The position numbers were made by a program, and so were the translations under genes. 64,000 bases of DNA from Paludibacteraceae bacterium (GTDB lineage: Bacteria; Bacteroidota; Bacteroidia; Bacteroidales; Paludibacteraceae), in contig JAFUWV010000002.1 in NCBI GenBank assembly GCA_017477325.1, positions 310,001 to 374,000 of the forward strand. Reading direction: 5' to 3'. Under the pieces are notes generated by a model. The model did not search any database. It was given only the letters and a program-made list of their open reading frames with translations, and was not told the origin of the DNA. Shown piece by piece: positions 26,581 through 37,615 of the stretch (the stretch's first letter is position 1; the number at the start of each line of letters is the position of its first letter).

Positions 26581-27876
26581 TTAGTTGATACCGCATTTTC
26601 TGAACAGGAAGTCCACATTCTTCATGTAGTAGTCCAACGTGAAGCATTCGTCAATCTCGTCCGCTGTGAGATATTGTGCCACTTGCTCGTTATGTTTCAC
26701 GTGGTCGATAAACTCGCCGCCTTCCATCAGTGTCTTCATTGCCAACGGTTGCACCATGTCGTAGGCGGTCTCGCGCACCAGACCTTTCGCTATGAGTGCG
26801 TTCATGACTCGCTGTGAGAAAATCACTCCGTGCGTGAGATATATGTTCTTCATCATGTTGTCAGGATATACCACAAGGTTCTTCAGTATGTTGGTAAACC
26901 TTGTCAGCATATAGTCCAGCAGCATGGTGGCATCCGGCAGAACAATACGTTCGGTCGATGAGTGTGATATGTCTCTTTCGTGCCAGAGAGCCAGATTCTC
27001 GTTGGCTGTGAGCATATAGCCGCGCATGACGCGGGCACAGCCGCAGATGTTCTCACTGCCTATCGGATTGCGCTTGTGCGGCATAGCCGACGAGCCTTTC
27101 TGACCTTTGCGGAAAGCCTCTTCCACCTCGCGCACTTCCTGCCGCTGCATATTGCGGACCTCCAGTGCCATCTGCTCCAGCGAAGAAGCTATCAGCGAGA
27201 GTACACTCAGATAGAACGCATGTCTGTCACGCTGAAGCACCTGTGTTGCTATATTGACCGACTCAATCTGCAGGTGCGAGCATACATATTCCTGTATCTG
27301 AGGCGGGATGTTTGCGAAGTTGCCTACCGCCCCGCTCAACTTGCCTGCTTCGACACCTTTGGTAGCCATGTCAAACCGGACAATGTTGCGCTTCATCTCC
27401 TCAAGCCAAAGGAGCCACTTCAAGCCGAAAGAGGTTACGTCGGCATGCATGCCGTGCGTGCGGCCAATGACGGGGGTGTACTTGAATTCTGTTGCGCGTG
27501 CTTCAAGCACCTTGGTCAGTTCATTGAGGTCTTCCTTCAGAATCCCGTTGGCTTGACGGAGCAGATAGCCGTTGGCGGTATCAACAACGTCTGTTGAGGT
27601 CAGCCCGTAGTGTACCCATTTGCGTTCTTCTCCGAGCGATTCGCTCACGGCGCGGGTGAATGCAACCACATCGTGATGAGTGGTCTCTTCTATCTCGTGG
27701 ATACGGGGTACGTCAAAACGGGCTTTCTTGCGAAGTAGGACAATGTCCTCTTTCGGTATCACTCCTAACTCTGACCATGCTTCGGCAGCAAGCAGTTCTA
27801 CTTCAAGATAAGCGTTGAACTTGTTCTCTTCTGTCCATATCTGCCGCATCTGCGGTCGTGAATAACGTTCTATCAT
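26581..27876 (-). CDS. purB: Adenylosuccinate lyase
   Basis: 431 residues. Signature loop SSAMPHKRNPIGSEN of the fumarase/aspartase superfamily, plus TTHHDVVAFTRA and GRTHGMHADVTSFG with catalytic His residues. It acts twice: on SAICAR and on adenylosuccinate. Twenty bases after purT. Confidence 0.97.
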   Translation of the reverse strand: MIERYSRPQMRQIWTEENKFNAYLEVELLAAEAWSELGVIPKEDIVLLRKKARFDVPRIHEIEETTHHDVVAFTRAVSESLGEERKWVHYGLTSTDVVDTANGYLLRQANGILKEDLNELTKVLEARATEFKYTPVIGRTHGMHADVTSFGLKWLLWLEEMKRNIVRFDMATKGVEAGKLSGAVGNFANIPPQIQEYVCSHLQIESVNIATQVLQRDRHAFYLSVLSLIASSLEQMALEVRNMQRQEVREVEEAFRKGQKGSSAMPHKRNPIGSENICGCARVMRGYMLTANENLALWHERDISHSSTERIVLPDATMLLDYMLTRFTNILKNLVVYPDNMMKNIYLTHGVIFSQRVMNALIAKGLVRETAYDMVQPLAMKTLMEGGEFIDHVKHNEQVAQYLTADEIDECFTLDYYMKNVDFLFRKCGIN

Positions 27877-27896
27877 TGTTTAATATTAAAGATTGG

Positions 27897-29081
27897 TTAT
27901 AGGCATTTAACTTGTATTTTACTGTATGCTCGTTCTGCTTTCTCAAGGGCATGCTCCACGGTGTCGGCAGTGGCAAGTATGACTCCCATACGCCTGTGTC
28001 CTACTATCTCCGGTTTGCCGAACAAGCGTATCTGTACGCCCTCTTCCTCGAGCACTTTGTCCAGATTTTCGAACACCACTTCTTTGGTATTGCCCTCCAC
28101 CACTATTGCCTTCGATGCCGACGGTCCGCGGAAGTATATACCGGGTATTGGCAGTCCGAGCACTGCACGGGCATGGATGGCAAACTCTGACAGGTCTTGC
28201 GAAATCATGGTCACCATGCCTGTGTCGTGTGGGCGGGGCGACACTTCGCTGAATATCACATTGTCGCCGCATATAAACATCTCGACGCCGAATATGCCGT
28301 ATCCTCCCAGTGCATCGGTAATAGCCTTTGCTATATCGTGGGCTTTCTTTAGTGCAACCTCACTCATCTGTTGCGGCTGCCACGACTCGCGGTAGTCTCC
28401 GTCCACTTGGTGATGGCCTATAGGCTTTAGCATTGTGGTACCGCCTGAGTGGCGGACAGTGAGAAGAGTGATTTCATAATCGAAATTGACGAAACCCTCA
28501 ACAATCACTCTGCCTGCTCCTGCGCGGCCGCCCTCTTGTGAGCAGTGCCAGGCAGTGTCAATGTCTGCCTCGGTCTTGACAACCGACTGACCATGACCTG
28601 ACGAACTCATTATGGGTTTGACCACGCACGGAATACCTATCTCCTGTACGGCATCGCGGAATTGCTCATAGTTGTCTGCGAAGCGATATGTGGCTGTAGG
28701 AAGATGAAGTTCTTCGGCAGCCAGACGGCGGATAGCCTCACGGTTCATAGTAAGAAACGCCGCTTTGGCTGTTGGAATGACGTGAAAGCCTTGTTTCTCA
28801 AGTTCTATCAGAGCAGGGGTGGCGATGGCTTCCACTTCAGGGATGATGACTGTAGGTTGTTCTTTCAGGATCACTGCCTTCAGAGCATCTGCGTCAAGCA
28901 TATTGATTACGTAAGAACGGTGAGCCACTTGCATGGCAGGTGCATTCTGATAGCGGTCAACCGCAATCACTTCTACACCATAGCGCTGAAGTTCCAATGC
29001 GACTTCTTTTCCTAATTCTCCTGAGCCGCACAAGAGTGCTCGTGTGGCCACTTTGGTAAGGGGTGTTCCGATACGTGTCAT
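27897..29081 (-). CDS. purT: Formate-dependent GAR transformylase
   Basis: 394 residues, ATP-grasp type: [18 protein letters not shown] at the N-terminus, [13 protein letters not shown], and [13 protein letters not shown] in the metal site. It formylates GAR with formate and ATP, so this step needs no folate; no folate-dependent purN was seen in the window. Lies 20 bases after the purD/folD fusion, which makes its substrate. Confidence 0.95.
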   Translation of the reverse strand: MTRIGTPLTKVATRALLCGSGELGKEVALELQRYGVEVIAVDRYQNAPAMQVAHRSYVINMLDADALKAVILKEQPTVIIPEVEAIATPALIELEKQGFHVIPTAKAAFLTMNREAIRRLAAEELHLPTATYRFADNYEQFRDAVQEIGIPCVVKPIMSSSGHGQSVVKTEADIDTAWHCSQEGGRAGAGRVIVEGFVNFDYEITLLTVRHSGGTTMLKPIGHHQVDGDYRESWQPQQMSEVALKKAHDIAKAITDALGGYGIFGVEMFICGDNVIFSEVSPRPHDTGMVTMISQDLSEFAIHARAVLGLPIPGIYFRGPSASKAIVVEGNTKEVVFENLDKVLEEEGVQIRLFGKPEIVGHRRMGVILATADTVEHALEKAERAYSKIQVKCL

Positions 29082-29101
29082 AATGAGTATAAGTTAATGA
29101 G

Positions 29102-31213
29102 TTATTTGTTTCTTAGTTTGTAGCACTCCAGTGTGTTTTGCATCAGCATTGCAATCGTCATCGGACCTACGCCGCCCGGCACAGGTGTGATGCGTGAGGC
29201 CAGCGGCTTGACGTCTTCGGTATTCACGTCTCCGTACAGCTTGCCGTCTGTACCGCGATTGATGCCTACGTCTATCACTACCGCTCCGCGCTTCACGTGG
29301 CGGCTGTCAATACAATGCTTCTTGCCTACTGCTACCACCAATATGTCAGCCATTCGTGTTATGCTCTCCAGGTTCTGTGTGTGCGAGTGAGCCATGATGA
29401 CTGTCGCATTCTTGTCGAGCAGCAGTTTGGCAACAGGCTTGCCTACAATGTTGCTTCTGCCTACTACTACTGCCACCTTGCCGTCCAATGGTATATTCTC
29501 TTTTTCAAGCATGTACATTATACCCTTTGGAGTGCATGGCACAAGTTGTGTACGTCCGTTCCATAGTTGTGCTACGTTACTCAGGTGGAACCCGTCAACG
29601 TCTTTCTCAGGAACGATGGCATTGATTACCTTCTCGGCATTAATGTGCTTTGGCAAAGGCAGCTGAACCAATATGCCGTCAATGCACTCATCCTGATTCA
29701 AGGTTTGTATGTTCTGCAGCAGTTCCTGCTCTGTGGTGTTTTCAGGCAGACTGATAAGGGTGCTCTTTATTCCTGTGGCGGCACATGCCGTAATCTTACC
29801 CTTCACGTATGTCTTGCTTGCAGGATTCTCGCCTACCAGGATGACAGCCAGCGACGGCTGGCGCTTGCCTGTGTTTATGAGCCGGTCAACCTCTGTGCGA
29901 ATGGCTTCCTTCACCTGCTGTGCCATCTTTTTGCCGTCAATTATGGCAGCGGCTTCTGTCTCTGTCTCAAGTGCCCAATGACCTATGTCGCTGCGATAGA
30001 ACAATTGCGGACAGCTGATTTTCTTTATCTGTTTGTACACTTGCCTGTGAGCCTCACTCACTGTGTCTGCCACCGCCACTGCCATCATCACGCGTCCGCC
30101 TGCAGTAAGCAGTTTGCCATCGCTCAGTTTGGTACCCATGTGGTACAGAATACCGTCGTAATCGCTCGCTCCCGTAATCTCGGCACCTTTGTCATAGTGT
30201 CCGGGGTAGCCTTTCGAGGCGAGCACTACACCCAGCACTGCTTTCTGGCTCCACTGTAGCTTAGGCAGTTGCTCACCGTCTGCCACGGCTTTCAGCATCA
30301 GATATATGTCCGACTCCAATAGCGGCAGCACCACCTCTGTCTCAGGGTCTCCGAAGCGAGCGTTGAACTCTATCACCCGTATGCCGTCTTTGGTCTTCAT
30401 CAGTCCGCCATACAGCACGCCCGACAAAGGTGTGCCTGCATCTGCCATTGTCTCAGCCACCGGTTGCATGATATGCTCTATTGCAAACTGCTTGTCCTCA
30501 TCTGTTATGAAAGGCAGCGGCGTGTATGCTCCCATTCCGCCGGTGTTGGGTCCTTTGTCATGGTCGAAGGCTCGCTTGTGGTCTTGGGCAAGCGGCATAG
30601 GCACCACCTGCTTGCCGCTTACAAAACACATCAGCGAGAACTCGGGTCCTTCCAGATAGTCTTCTATCACTACCTTATCGGTGCCGAAAGTGTTGTTGAG
30701 GAGCATATCTTTCAATGCTTCCTCTGCCTCTCTCATGTTTTGGGCTATCACTACCCCCTTGCCTGCTGCCAGTCCGTCGTACTTGATGACGGCGGGAAGC
30801 GGACGTGAACTTACGTACTCGAGTGCCTCCTGATAGTCTGAAAACGAACGGTATGCTGCAGTGGGTACATCGGCCTTCTGCATTATCTGTTTGGCAAACT
30901 CCTTGCTCGACTCAATCTGTGTTGCCTGCTTTGTGTGGCCGAAGATGCTCAGTCCGGCTTTTCTGAAGCAGTCTGCTATGCCTAACGACAGCGGCACTTC
31001 AGGACCTACCACAGTGAGATCTATCTTGTGCTCTACCGCCCAATCGCGCAGTGCCTCTGTGTTGGTCTCTTTTATTGGCACATTCTCTGCCCAACGGGCA
31101 ATACCCGGGTTACCTTGTGCACAGTATATTTTTCCTACTGACGGTGATCTGTGCAGTGCATCTACTATGGCATGGCACCTGCCGCCTGATCCTATGACGA
31201 ATACTGATTTCAT
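29102..31213 (-). CDS. purD-folD: PurD-FolD fusion: GAR synthetase / methylene-THF dehydrogenase-cyclohydrolase
   Basis: 703 residues holding two complete enzymes in one uninterrupted frame. Residues 1 to about 418 are PurD: VIGSGGRCHAI, ATP-grasp VIKYDGLAAGKGVVIA, DHKRAFDHDKGPNTGGMG and FNARFGDPETEVVLP. Residues about 422 to 703 are FolD: VGENPASKTYVKGK with the Tyr-x3-Lys catalytic pair, DGILVQLPLP, DVDGFH, VVGRSNIVGKP and PVPGGVGPMT. PurD joins glycine to phosphoribosylamine; FolD turns 5,10-methylene-THF into 10-formyl-THF, the donor for PurH. No linker repeats, frameshift or second start is seen at the join. Next gene upstream is purH, at 64 bases. Confidence 0.95.
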   Translation of the reverse strand: MKSVFVIGSGGRCHAIVDALHRSPSVGKIYCAQGNPGIARWAENVPIKETNTEALRDWAVEHKIDLTVVGPEVPLSLGIADCFRKAGLSIFGHTKQATQIESSKEFAKQIMQKADVPTAAYRSFSDYQEALEYVSSRPLPAVIKYDGLAAGKGVVIAQNMREAEEALKDMLLNNTFGTDKVVIEDYLEGPEFSLMCFVSGKQVVPMPLAQDHKRAFDHDKGPNTGGMGAYTPLPFITDEDKQFAIEHIMQPVAETMADAGTPLSGVLYGGLMKTKDGIRVIEFNARFGDPETEVVLPLLESDIYLMLKAVADGEQLPKLQWSQKAVLGVVLASKGYPGHYDKGAEITGASDYDGILYHMGTKLSDGKLLTAGGRVMMAVAVADTVSEAHRQVYKQIKKISCPQLFYRSDIGHWALETETEAAAIIDGKKMAQQVKEAIRTEVDRLINTGKRQPSLAVILVGENPASKTYVKGKITACAATGIKSTLISLPENTTEQELLQNIQTLNQDECIDGILVQLPLPKHINAEKVINAIVPEKDVDGFHLSNVAQLWNGRTQLVPCTPKGIMYMLEKENIPLDGKVAVVVGRSNIVGKPVAKLLLDKNATVIMAHSHTQNLESITRMADILVVAVGKKHCIDSRHVKRGAVVIDVGINRGTDGKLYGDVNTEDVKPLASRITPVPGGVGPMTIAMLMQNTLECYKLRNK

Positions 31214-31277
31214 GCGTTGATATGTTTGTTTGGTTTAATAAGTCCTTGTAATCTATAACCTGTCACCTGTCACTTTT

Positions 31278-32813
31278 TTAATGTTTGAAGTGTCTTACCC
31301 CTGTCAGCAGCATCACTATTCCTTTCTCATTGGCTTTCTTTATGCAATCTGTGTCGCGTATGCTGCCTCCGGGTTGCACTATGGCTTTCACGCCGTATTG
31401 TGCTGCCATCTCCACAGTGTCATCAAAGGGCAGGAATCCGTCGGAGGCAAGCACGAGGTGATCTGCCGGACCTTCTGCCGTTGCCTGCTTGAGTGCTATC
31501 TCTGCCGAGCCTACGCGGTTCATCTGACCTGCTCCCACTCCGTACGTGCGGCAGTCTTGTGCCACAACTATGGCGTTTGACTTCACATGCTTCACTATAT
31601 TCCATGCAAACTGCAGGTCTGCCAGCGTCTTCTCGTCCGGCTTGATGTCTGTTACGCACATCTCTGATGTCAGTTGCTCTGTCTGTGTGTCCAGATGTTG
31701 CACGAGCAGTCCGCCGTTGACGCTTACATACTGGTCTATGGTTTGGTCGGTTGGGGTCATGTCCACACGTAGCACGCGCAGGTTCTTCTTTGCTGAAAGC
31801 ACTGCCAGTGCCTCTTCGGTATATTCGGGTGCCATCACTATCTCAAGGAAGATAGGCTTCATGCCCAGTGCTATCTCTTCTGTCAGGCAACGATTCACAG
31901 CCACAATGCCGCCATATATGCTCACCTTGTCTGCTTCGTATGCTTTCTGCCATGCCTGCTCTATGGTGTCCGCCTCTGCCGCGCCGCAAGGGTTCATGTG
32001 CTTAAGTGCTACGCAGAAAGGTCTCTTCATGTCACGCACTATGTTAAGTGCAGCATTTGCGTCCTGTATGTTGTTGTACGACATCTCCTTGCCCTGCAGT
32101 TGCTCAGCCGAAGCCAGAGAATAGGGCATCTTCTCGGTTGAGGCGTAGAATTTTGCCGACTGGTGAGGGTTCTCTCCGTAGCGCAACTGCTGCTTGAGGT
32201 CAAACTCAAGAAACAGTTTCTCTTGTAGCCCTGCCTGTTGGCGCATGTATGTGGCAATGCAGGCATCATATTGCGCAGTATGTGTGTATGCTTTGGCTGA
32301 CAACTCAAGTCTTGTCTGCAGCGTAGTGTCACCATTCTGCTCAATCTCGCTGAGCACTCTCTTGTAGTCGCCAGGGTCGCACACCACGCTCACGCTCTCA
32401 AAGTTCTTGGCTGCACTGCGAAGCATCGACGGGCCGCCTATATCTATCTTCTCTATGGCATCTGCAAGTGTCACACCGTCCTTGCTTATTGTCTCGCGGA
32501 AAGGATACAGATTGACGCAGACAAGGTCAATGAACTCTATGCCGTTCTCTTCCAGTGCCTTCAGGTGTGATGGCTCGTTTCTGCGGGCAAGCAGTGCACC
32601 ATGCACTTTTGGGTGAAGAGTCTTTACGCGCCCGTCGCAAATCTCAGGAAAACCTGTCACCTGGCTGATACCTGTTGTCCGTATGCCTGCTTTCTCAAGC
32701 ATCGTCTGAGTGCCGCCTGTGGCTATTATCTCCCATCCGGCTTTTGTCAGACCCTGAACAAACTCTGTTAACCCAGTTTTGTCGCTTACGCTTACCAATG
32801 CTCTTTTTGCCAT
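31278..32813 (-). CDS. purH: AICAR transformylase / IMP cyclohydrolase
   Basis: 511 residues. N-terminal MGS-like cyclohydrolase (ALVSVSDKTGLTEF, SQVTGFPEICDGRVKTLHPK) and C-terminal transformylase (RYGENPHQSAKFY, VALKHMNPCGAA, SDGFLPFDDTVE). It does the last two steps to IMP using 10-formyl-THF, which the FolD half of the neighbouring fusion supplies. Starts 14 bases after purM. Confidence 0.97.
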   Translation of the reverse strand: MAKRALVSVSDKTGLTEFVQGLTKAGWEIIATGGTQTMLEKAGIRTTGISQVTGFPEICDGRVKTLHPKVHGALLARRNEPSHLKALEENGIEFIDLVCVNLYPFRETISKDGVTLADAIEKIDIGGPSMLRSAAKNFESVSVVCDPGDYKRVLSEIEQNGDTTLQTRLELSAKAYTHTAQYDACIATYMRQQAGLQEKLFLEFDLKQQLRYGENPHQSAKFYASTEKMPYSLASAEQLQGKEMSYNNIQDANAALNIVRDMKRPFCVALKHMNPCGAAEADTIEQAWQKAYEADKVSIYGGIVAVNRCLTEEIALGMKPIFLEIVMAPEYTEEALAVLSAKKNLRVLRVDMTPTDQTIDQYVSVNGGLLVQHLDTQTEQLTSEMCVTDIKPDEKTLADLQFAWNIVKHVKSNAIVVAQDCRTYGVGAGQMNRVGSAEIALKQATAEGPADHLVLASDGFLPFDDTVEMAAQYGVKAIVQPGGSIRDTDCIKKANEKGIVMLLTGVRHFKH

Positions 32814-32827
32814 AATTGTATTTGTTA

Positions 32828-33853
32828 TTAGATATTGATGATGTTCTCTCCTTCTACTACCCTGCCTATCACTTGTGCCTTTTCACCGTATGTGCCGATA
32901 AGGTTGATTATACCTTCCGCATCTTCTTTGCCGGCAACAATTATCATTCCTATGCCCATGTTGAATATGTTGTACATCTCCCTGTGCGGCACTCCGCCCC
33001 ATTCTTCCAGTTTGCGGAAGATAGGCAGTATTTGCCATGAGCCCTCGTCTATGGAGAAGCCTTGCCCCTTGTGCAGTGTACGGGGTATATTCTCGTCAAA
33101 ACCTCCGCCTGTTATGTGGCAGATGCCGTGCACGTCATACTGTCTTATCACGTCCAGCACAGGTTTTACGTATATCTTTGTCGGTGTCAGCAGCATCTCG
33201 CCCAGTGTCTTGCCGTCAAACTCCGGATAACTCTCACTGAGGTCCAGGCCGTTGTCTGCAACAATCTTCCTGACGAGGCTGTAGCCGTTGGAGTGGACAC
33301 CCGACGAACTGATGCCTATCAGCACGTCGCCTGTCTTAACCTTGCTGCCGTCTATCAGTTTCTTCTTCTCCACTACGCCTGTGGTAAAGCCTGCAATGTC
33401 ATACTCTCCGTCAGCATACATTCCGGGCATCTCTGCAGTCTCGCCTCCTACCAGCGCGCACCCTGCTTGCCTGCAGCCTTCTGCCACGCCAGCAACTATT
33501 GCCTCCACCTTTGCCGGTATGTTGTGCCCCAGCGCCACATAGTCGAGGAAAAACAGCGGCTCTGCACCCTGGGCCAGCACATCATTGACGCACATTGCCA
33601 CTGCGTCTATGCCGATAGTGTCGTGCTTGTCCAGTGCAAAGGCTATCTTCAGTTTGGTGCCTACACCGTCTGTGCCGCTTACCAGCACAGGCTCATTCAA
33701 CTTGAGAAGACTCAAGTCGAACATGCCGCCGAATGAGCCGATATTGCCCATCGTGCCAAGACGTTGTGTGGAACTTACGTGTTGCTTTATTCGGCTTACC
33801 ACTTCGTAGCCTGCCTCAAGATTCACTCCTGCTTTTTCGTATGACTGAGCCAT
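32828..33853 (-). CDS. purM: AIR synthetase (phosphoribosylformylglycinamidine cyclo-ligase)
   Basis: 341 residues. [40 protein letters not shown] and [11 protein letters not shown], the typical PurM/SelD-fold ATP-binding and dimer motifs. It closes the imidazole ring of FGAM. Placed 30 bases after purL, which makes FGAM. Confidence 0.97.
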   Translation of the reverse strand: MAQSYEKAGVNLEAGYEVVSRIKQHVSSTQRLGTMGNIGSFGGMFDLSLLKLNEPVLVSGTDGVGTKLKIAFALDKHDTIGIDAVAMCVNDVLAQGAEPLFFLDYVALGHNIPAKVEAIVAGVAEGCRQAGCALVGGETAEMPGMYADGEYDIAGFTTGVVEKKKLIDGSKVKTGDVLIGISSSGVHSNGYSLVRKIVADNGLDLSESYPEFDGKTLGEMLLTPTKIYVKPVLDVIRQYDVHGICHITGGGFDENIPRTLHKGQGFSIDEGSWQILPIFRKLEEWGGVPHREMYNIFNMGIGMIIVAGKEDAEGIINLIGTYGEKAQVIGRVVEGENIINI

Positions 33854-33883
33854 GATATTGTTTTGTTTAACTGTTGATTAATC

Positions 33884-36800
33884 TTATTGTTTGTGTTGAA
33901 AGTAGTGCACTGCATTCTCGAATATCGACTGCCTGCAGTTGCCGCTGATATTCTTGAAGAGTCCGTCTTCATATCGTTCCGAGTGTCCCATCTTGCCCAG
34001 TATCTGGCCGTTGGGACTCACTATGCCTTCTATCGCGTATGCCGAGCCGTTGGGGTTATATGGCGATTGCATCGTCGGTTCTGCAGTGAATGGGTCTGCA
34101 TACTGGAATGCCACTTGTCCGTTCTCAAACAGCACTCTCGCCATTTGCTCTGATACGACGAACTTGCCTTCTCCGTGACTCACTGCAATGCTGTGCAGGT
34201 CGCCTTCGTTGAAGCCGTATAGCCATGGCGAGTCTGTTGCTGCTACGCGTGTTGTCACCATCTGTGACACATGTCGGTTGATGTCGTTGCGGAACAGGGT
34301 GGGCGAGTTTTGGGTTATCTCTCCAAGTTTGCCGAACGGCAGCAGACCGCTCTTGATGAGGGCTTGGAATCCGTTGCATATACCGAGTATCAGTCCGCCG
34401 CGCTCTATGAGACTGTTGATAGCTGCGGCAATCTTCTGATTGGTGAGTACGCTGGCAATGAACTTGCCCGACCCGTCAGGCTCGTCACCCACCGAGAAAC
34501 CTCCTGCCAGCATCAGTATATGGCAGTTGTCTATCGCCTTCTGCATCTCGTCTATACTCTCCGGCACGTCCTCAGGTGTCAGGTTGCGGAAGACCATGCT
34601 TCTCACCTCGGCACCTGCCTGTCGGAAGGCTTTTGCGCTGTCATAGTCGCAGTTGGTGCCCGGGAAGACGGGAATAAACACTACCGGATGCTCCGTCTGT
34701 ACGGGGGCGTAGCGTCTCTCTCTGCTGTTGCTCTTTTTGCTCGCTATGTTCACTGACTCGGTGTCAGGCTCCGAAACATTAGGATATATCTTGGCGAAAT
34801 GCTTGATGTTTCCTGTGAGCATTGAGGTTATCTGTATGTTCTCGCCATTGACTATGATACTCGGCTCGCTGATTGTCTTTCCGAGATATACTGCATTCGC
34901 GAAATCAATCTCTTTGTCACTCTCTATTAGTATCGAGCCGTAGGAGTAGTCCGCCAGCTGCTGCTCGTCAAAATTGATGTCCGCACCAATCATGTTGCCG
35001 AACGAGCATTTGCATACTGCCTCTATCAGTCCTCCGAACCCTAATGCGTATGCCGAGCAAACAGTGCCTTCCTGTATCATCCGGTGTAACCACTGCCAGT
35101 TCTGCTTCAGTTGCTCTGTGTCAGGCATATAGTTTCCAAGTGGCTGATGGCGGAGCAGATATAGGCGGCTGCCGGCCTTCTTCAGTTCGGGAGATATCAC
35201 ATCCTGTGTCTTGGCTGTGGTTATGCCGAAGGCAATCAGTGTGGGTGGCACGTTGATGTGCTCGAAAGTGCCGCTCATGGAGTCCTTGCCGCCGATAGAA
35301 GGCAGCTTCAGGTCTATCTGCATCCTCAGTGCTCCGAGTAGCGCACTCAGTGGTTTGCCGAACGAGTGAGGGTCGCTTGTCATACGCTCGAAATACTCCT
35401 GGTATGAGAAGCGCATCTTTTGGTAGTCACCGCCTGCTGCTGCCACTTTGGCACATGCCTCCACCACTGCGTAGGCTGCACCGTGATACGGACTCCACTC
35501 CGACAGATACGGGTTATATCCGAATGCCATGATGCTTGCCGTGTTGGTGAAACCGTCCACCGGCAGTTTCTGCACCGACACCTGCGACTCTGTCATCTGC
35601 GTCTTGCCGCCGAATGGCATCAGGACCGTCGAGCGCCCTATGGTGGAATCGAACATCTCTATCAGTCCTTTCTCACTCGTGATGTTAGGCTTCTGGAGCA
35701 GTCTGTACACCTTGTCTGCCATGCTGCTTCCATCAAGTTCGCGGTGGAAAGGATTCCGTTCTTCTACATTGTTTATGGTAGCACTTGCATAGTGTTTTGC
35801 TCCGGCACTGTCGATAAACTCACGGCTAAGGTCTGCCACTATGTCGGTCTTGTAGTAGAGTCTCATCCTGCCTGTGTCGGTCACGTTGGCTACATGTGTC
35901 ACTTCTATATTCTCTTCGTGGCAGTATCGGCAGAACTCTTCTCTGTCTGCTGCACTCACCACCACTGCCATCCTCTCCTGAGACTCGCTGATAGCCAGCT
36001 CTGTCGGATTCAGGCCTTTATATTTGACGGGCACGCGGTCAAGCCAGATGTCCAGTCCGTCTGCCAGTTCGCCTATCGCTACACTCACGCCTCCTGCACC
36101 AAAGTCATTGCTCTTCTTGATCAGGCGCGTCACCTGAGGTCTGCGAAACAGATGCTGTAGCGCTCTCTCCACCGGTGCATTACCCTTCTGCACCTCGCTC
36201 CCGCAACTCTCCAGCGAAGCCTCCGTGTGTTGCTTCGAAGAGCCTGTAGCACCCCCTATGCCGTCTCGGCCTGTCCTGCCGCCGAGCATAAGGATTATGT
36301 CGCCTGCGGCAGGCGACTCCCTGCGCACATTCTCTGCCTTCACAGCGCCTGCCACTGCTCCTACCTCCAGTCGCTTGGCTACAAAGCCCGGGTGGTATAT
36401 CTCTCTTACGTGCGTTGTGGCAAGACCTATCTGGTTGCCGTACGACGAGTAGCCTGCCGCTGCCTTCTTCGAGATTACCTGTTGTGGCAGTTTGCCGTGC
36501 AGTGTGGCTGTCACAGGCTGCCAGATGTCGCCTGCACCTGTCACGCGCATGGCTTGATATACGTATGCTCTGCCCGACAACGGGTCGCGTATCGCACCGC
36601 CCAGGCAGGTCGATGCACCGCCGAAAGGCTCTATCTCCGTCGGGTGATTGTGTGTCTCGTTCTTGAATTGCAGCAGCCATTTCTCTGTCTTGCCGTCCAC
36701 ATCCACGTCGATAAAGATGCTGCATGCATTGTTCTCCTCGCTCTGCTCCAGGTCGTCAAGGTAGCCTGTCGAACGCAGATAGCGGGCACCTATCGTTGCC

Positions 36801-37615
36801 AGCTCCATCAGACACAGACTCTTCTTCTCTCTGCCAAGCGTGCAACGGATACTGTGAAAATCCTTGAGAGTAGCCTCTATATCAGGTTTGATGAATGACT
36901 CGTCTATGCTTATTTCTTGCAGTTCTGTCGTGAACGTGGTGTGGCGGCAGTGGTCGCTCCAGTATGTGTCCAGTATCCTGATTTCAGTCTCTGTCGGCTC
37001 GCGCTTCTCCTGCTTGAAGTACTTGATTACCTCCGTCAGGTCGTCCTCGTTCATTGCCAGTCCCCACTGCTTTATAAACTCAAGTCTCTGCTCATGATCC
37101 ATATCGCAGAAGCCTTCAAGCTTCTGCAGCGGCTTGCTCTCGGCTATCTCTGTCTCCCGCAGCACCGACATGTCTTTCTCGCGTGCCTCCACTGCGTTTA
37201 TCACGTAGTGCTTTATCTTGCTTACTGTCTCTTCGCTGATATTCTCATCAAACAGTATAAGTCTGCCACTGCGGATGTTGATGTCTGCCTCGGGGTCGAT
37301 AAGGTGTACGCAGTCGATGGCGGAAGATGCCCGTTGGTCGAACTGACCCGGAAGAAACTCCGTTGCGATATATTTTCTCCCCTCAAGCGAGCACTCCTGA
37401 CTCACATTGTCTGTAGGTTGTTCGCCGAACACTTTGTATAGCGACTCCTTGAGTAGTTCTTCCGTGAAACCGAACAGATCGTATATATTGATAAGTCGCA
37501 AGGAAGAAATCTCTACTTGAAGGTTCTCCGACAGTTCTTCTCTGAGCATCTCTGCTTCCACGCGGAAACCTTCCTTCTTCTCAACGAACACTCTGTATGC
37601 AGTGGTTTGTTTCAT
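33884..37615 (-). CDS. purL: FGAM synthetase, single-chain with glutaminase domain
   Basis: 1243 residues, the large PurL form. N-terminal PurS-like part, a middle AIRS-type ATPase (GGRTGRDGIGGATGSSK, KSNDFGAGGVSVAIGELADG) and a C-terminal class I glutaminase (VFIPVFPGTNCDYDS, catalytic Cys in GICNGFQAL, His in SHGEGKF). It turns FGAR and glutamine into FGAM. First gene after the 12-kb insert; the gap in front has no strong promoter, so it may depend on read-through. Confidence 0.97.
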   Translation of the reverse strand: MKQTTAYRVFVEKKEGFRVEAEMLREELSENLQVEISSLRLINIYDLFGFTEELLKESLYKVFGEQPTDNVSQECSLEGRKYIATEFLPGQFDQRASSAIDCVHLIDPEADINIRSGRLILFDENISEETVSKIKHYVINAVEAREKDMSVLRETEIAESKPLQKLEGFCDMDHEQRLEFIKQWGLAMNEDDLTEVIKYFKQEKREPTETEIRILDTYWSDHCRHTTFTTELQEISIDESFIKPDIEATLKDFHSIRCTLGREKKSLCLMELATIGARYLRSTGYLDDLEQSEENNACSIFIDVDVDGKTEKWLLQFKNETHNHPTEIEPFGGASTCLGGAIRDPLSGRAYVYQAMRVTGAGDIWQPVTATLHGKLPQQVISKKAAAGYSSYGNQIGLATTHVREIYHPGFVAKRLEVGAVAGAVKAENVRRESPAAGDIILMLGGRTGRDGIGGATGSSKQHTEASLESCGSEVQKGNAPVERALQHLFRRPQVTRLIKKSNDFGAGGVSVAIGELADGLDIWLDRVPVKYKGLNPTELAISESQERMAVVVSAADREEFCRYCHEENIEVTHVANVTDTGRMRLYYKTDIVADLSREFIDSAGAKHYASATINNVEERNPFHRELDGSSMADKVYRLLQKPNITSEKGLIEMFDSTIGRSTVLMPFGGKTQMTESQVSVQKLPVDGFTNTASIMAFGYNPYLSEWSPYHGAAYAVVEACAKVAAAGGDYQKMRFSYQEYFERMTSDPHSFGKPLSALLGALRMQIDLKLPSIGGKDSMSGTFEHINVPPTLIAFGITTAKTQDVISPELKKAGSRLYLLRHQPLGNYMPDTEQLKQNWQWLHRMIQEGTVCSAYALGFGGLIEAVCKCSFGNMIGADINFDEQQLADYSYGSILIESDKEIDFANAVYLGKTISEPSIIVNGENIQITSMLTGNIKHFAKIYPNVSEPDTESVNIASKKSNSRERRYAPVQTEHPVVFIPVFPGTNCDYDSAKAFRQAGAEVRSMVFRNLTPEDVPESIDEMQKAIDNCHILMLAGGFSVGDEPDGSGKFIASVLTNQKIAAAINSLIERGGLILGICNGFQALIKSGLLPFGKLGEITQNSPTLFRNDINRHVSQMVTTRVAATDSPWLYGFNEGDLHSIAVSHGEGKFVVSEQMARVLFENGQVAFQYADPFTAEPTMQSPYNPNGSAYAIEGIVSPNGQILGKMGHSERYEDGLFKNISGNCRQSIFENAVHYFQHKQ

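Noticed and set aside
25507-26817. 436-codon plus-strand frame opposite purA and purB
   Set aside because: Covers two conserved enzymes and has no protein-like features of its own.
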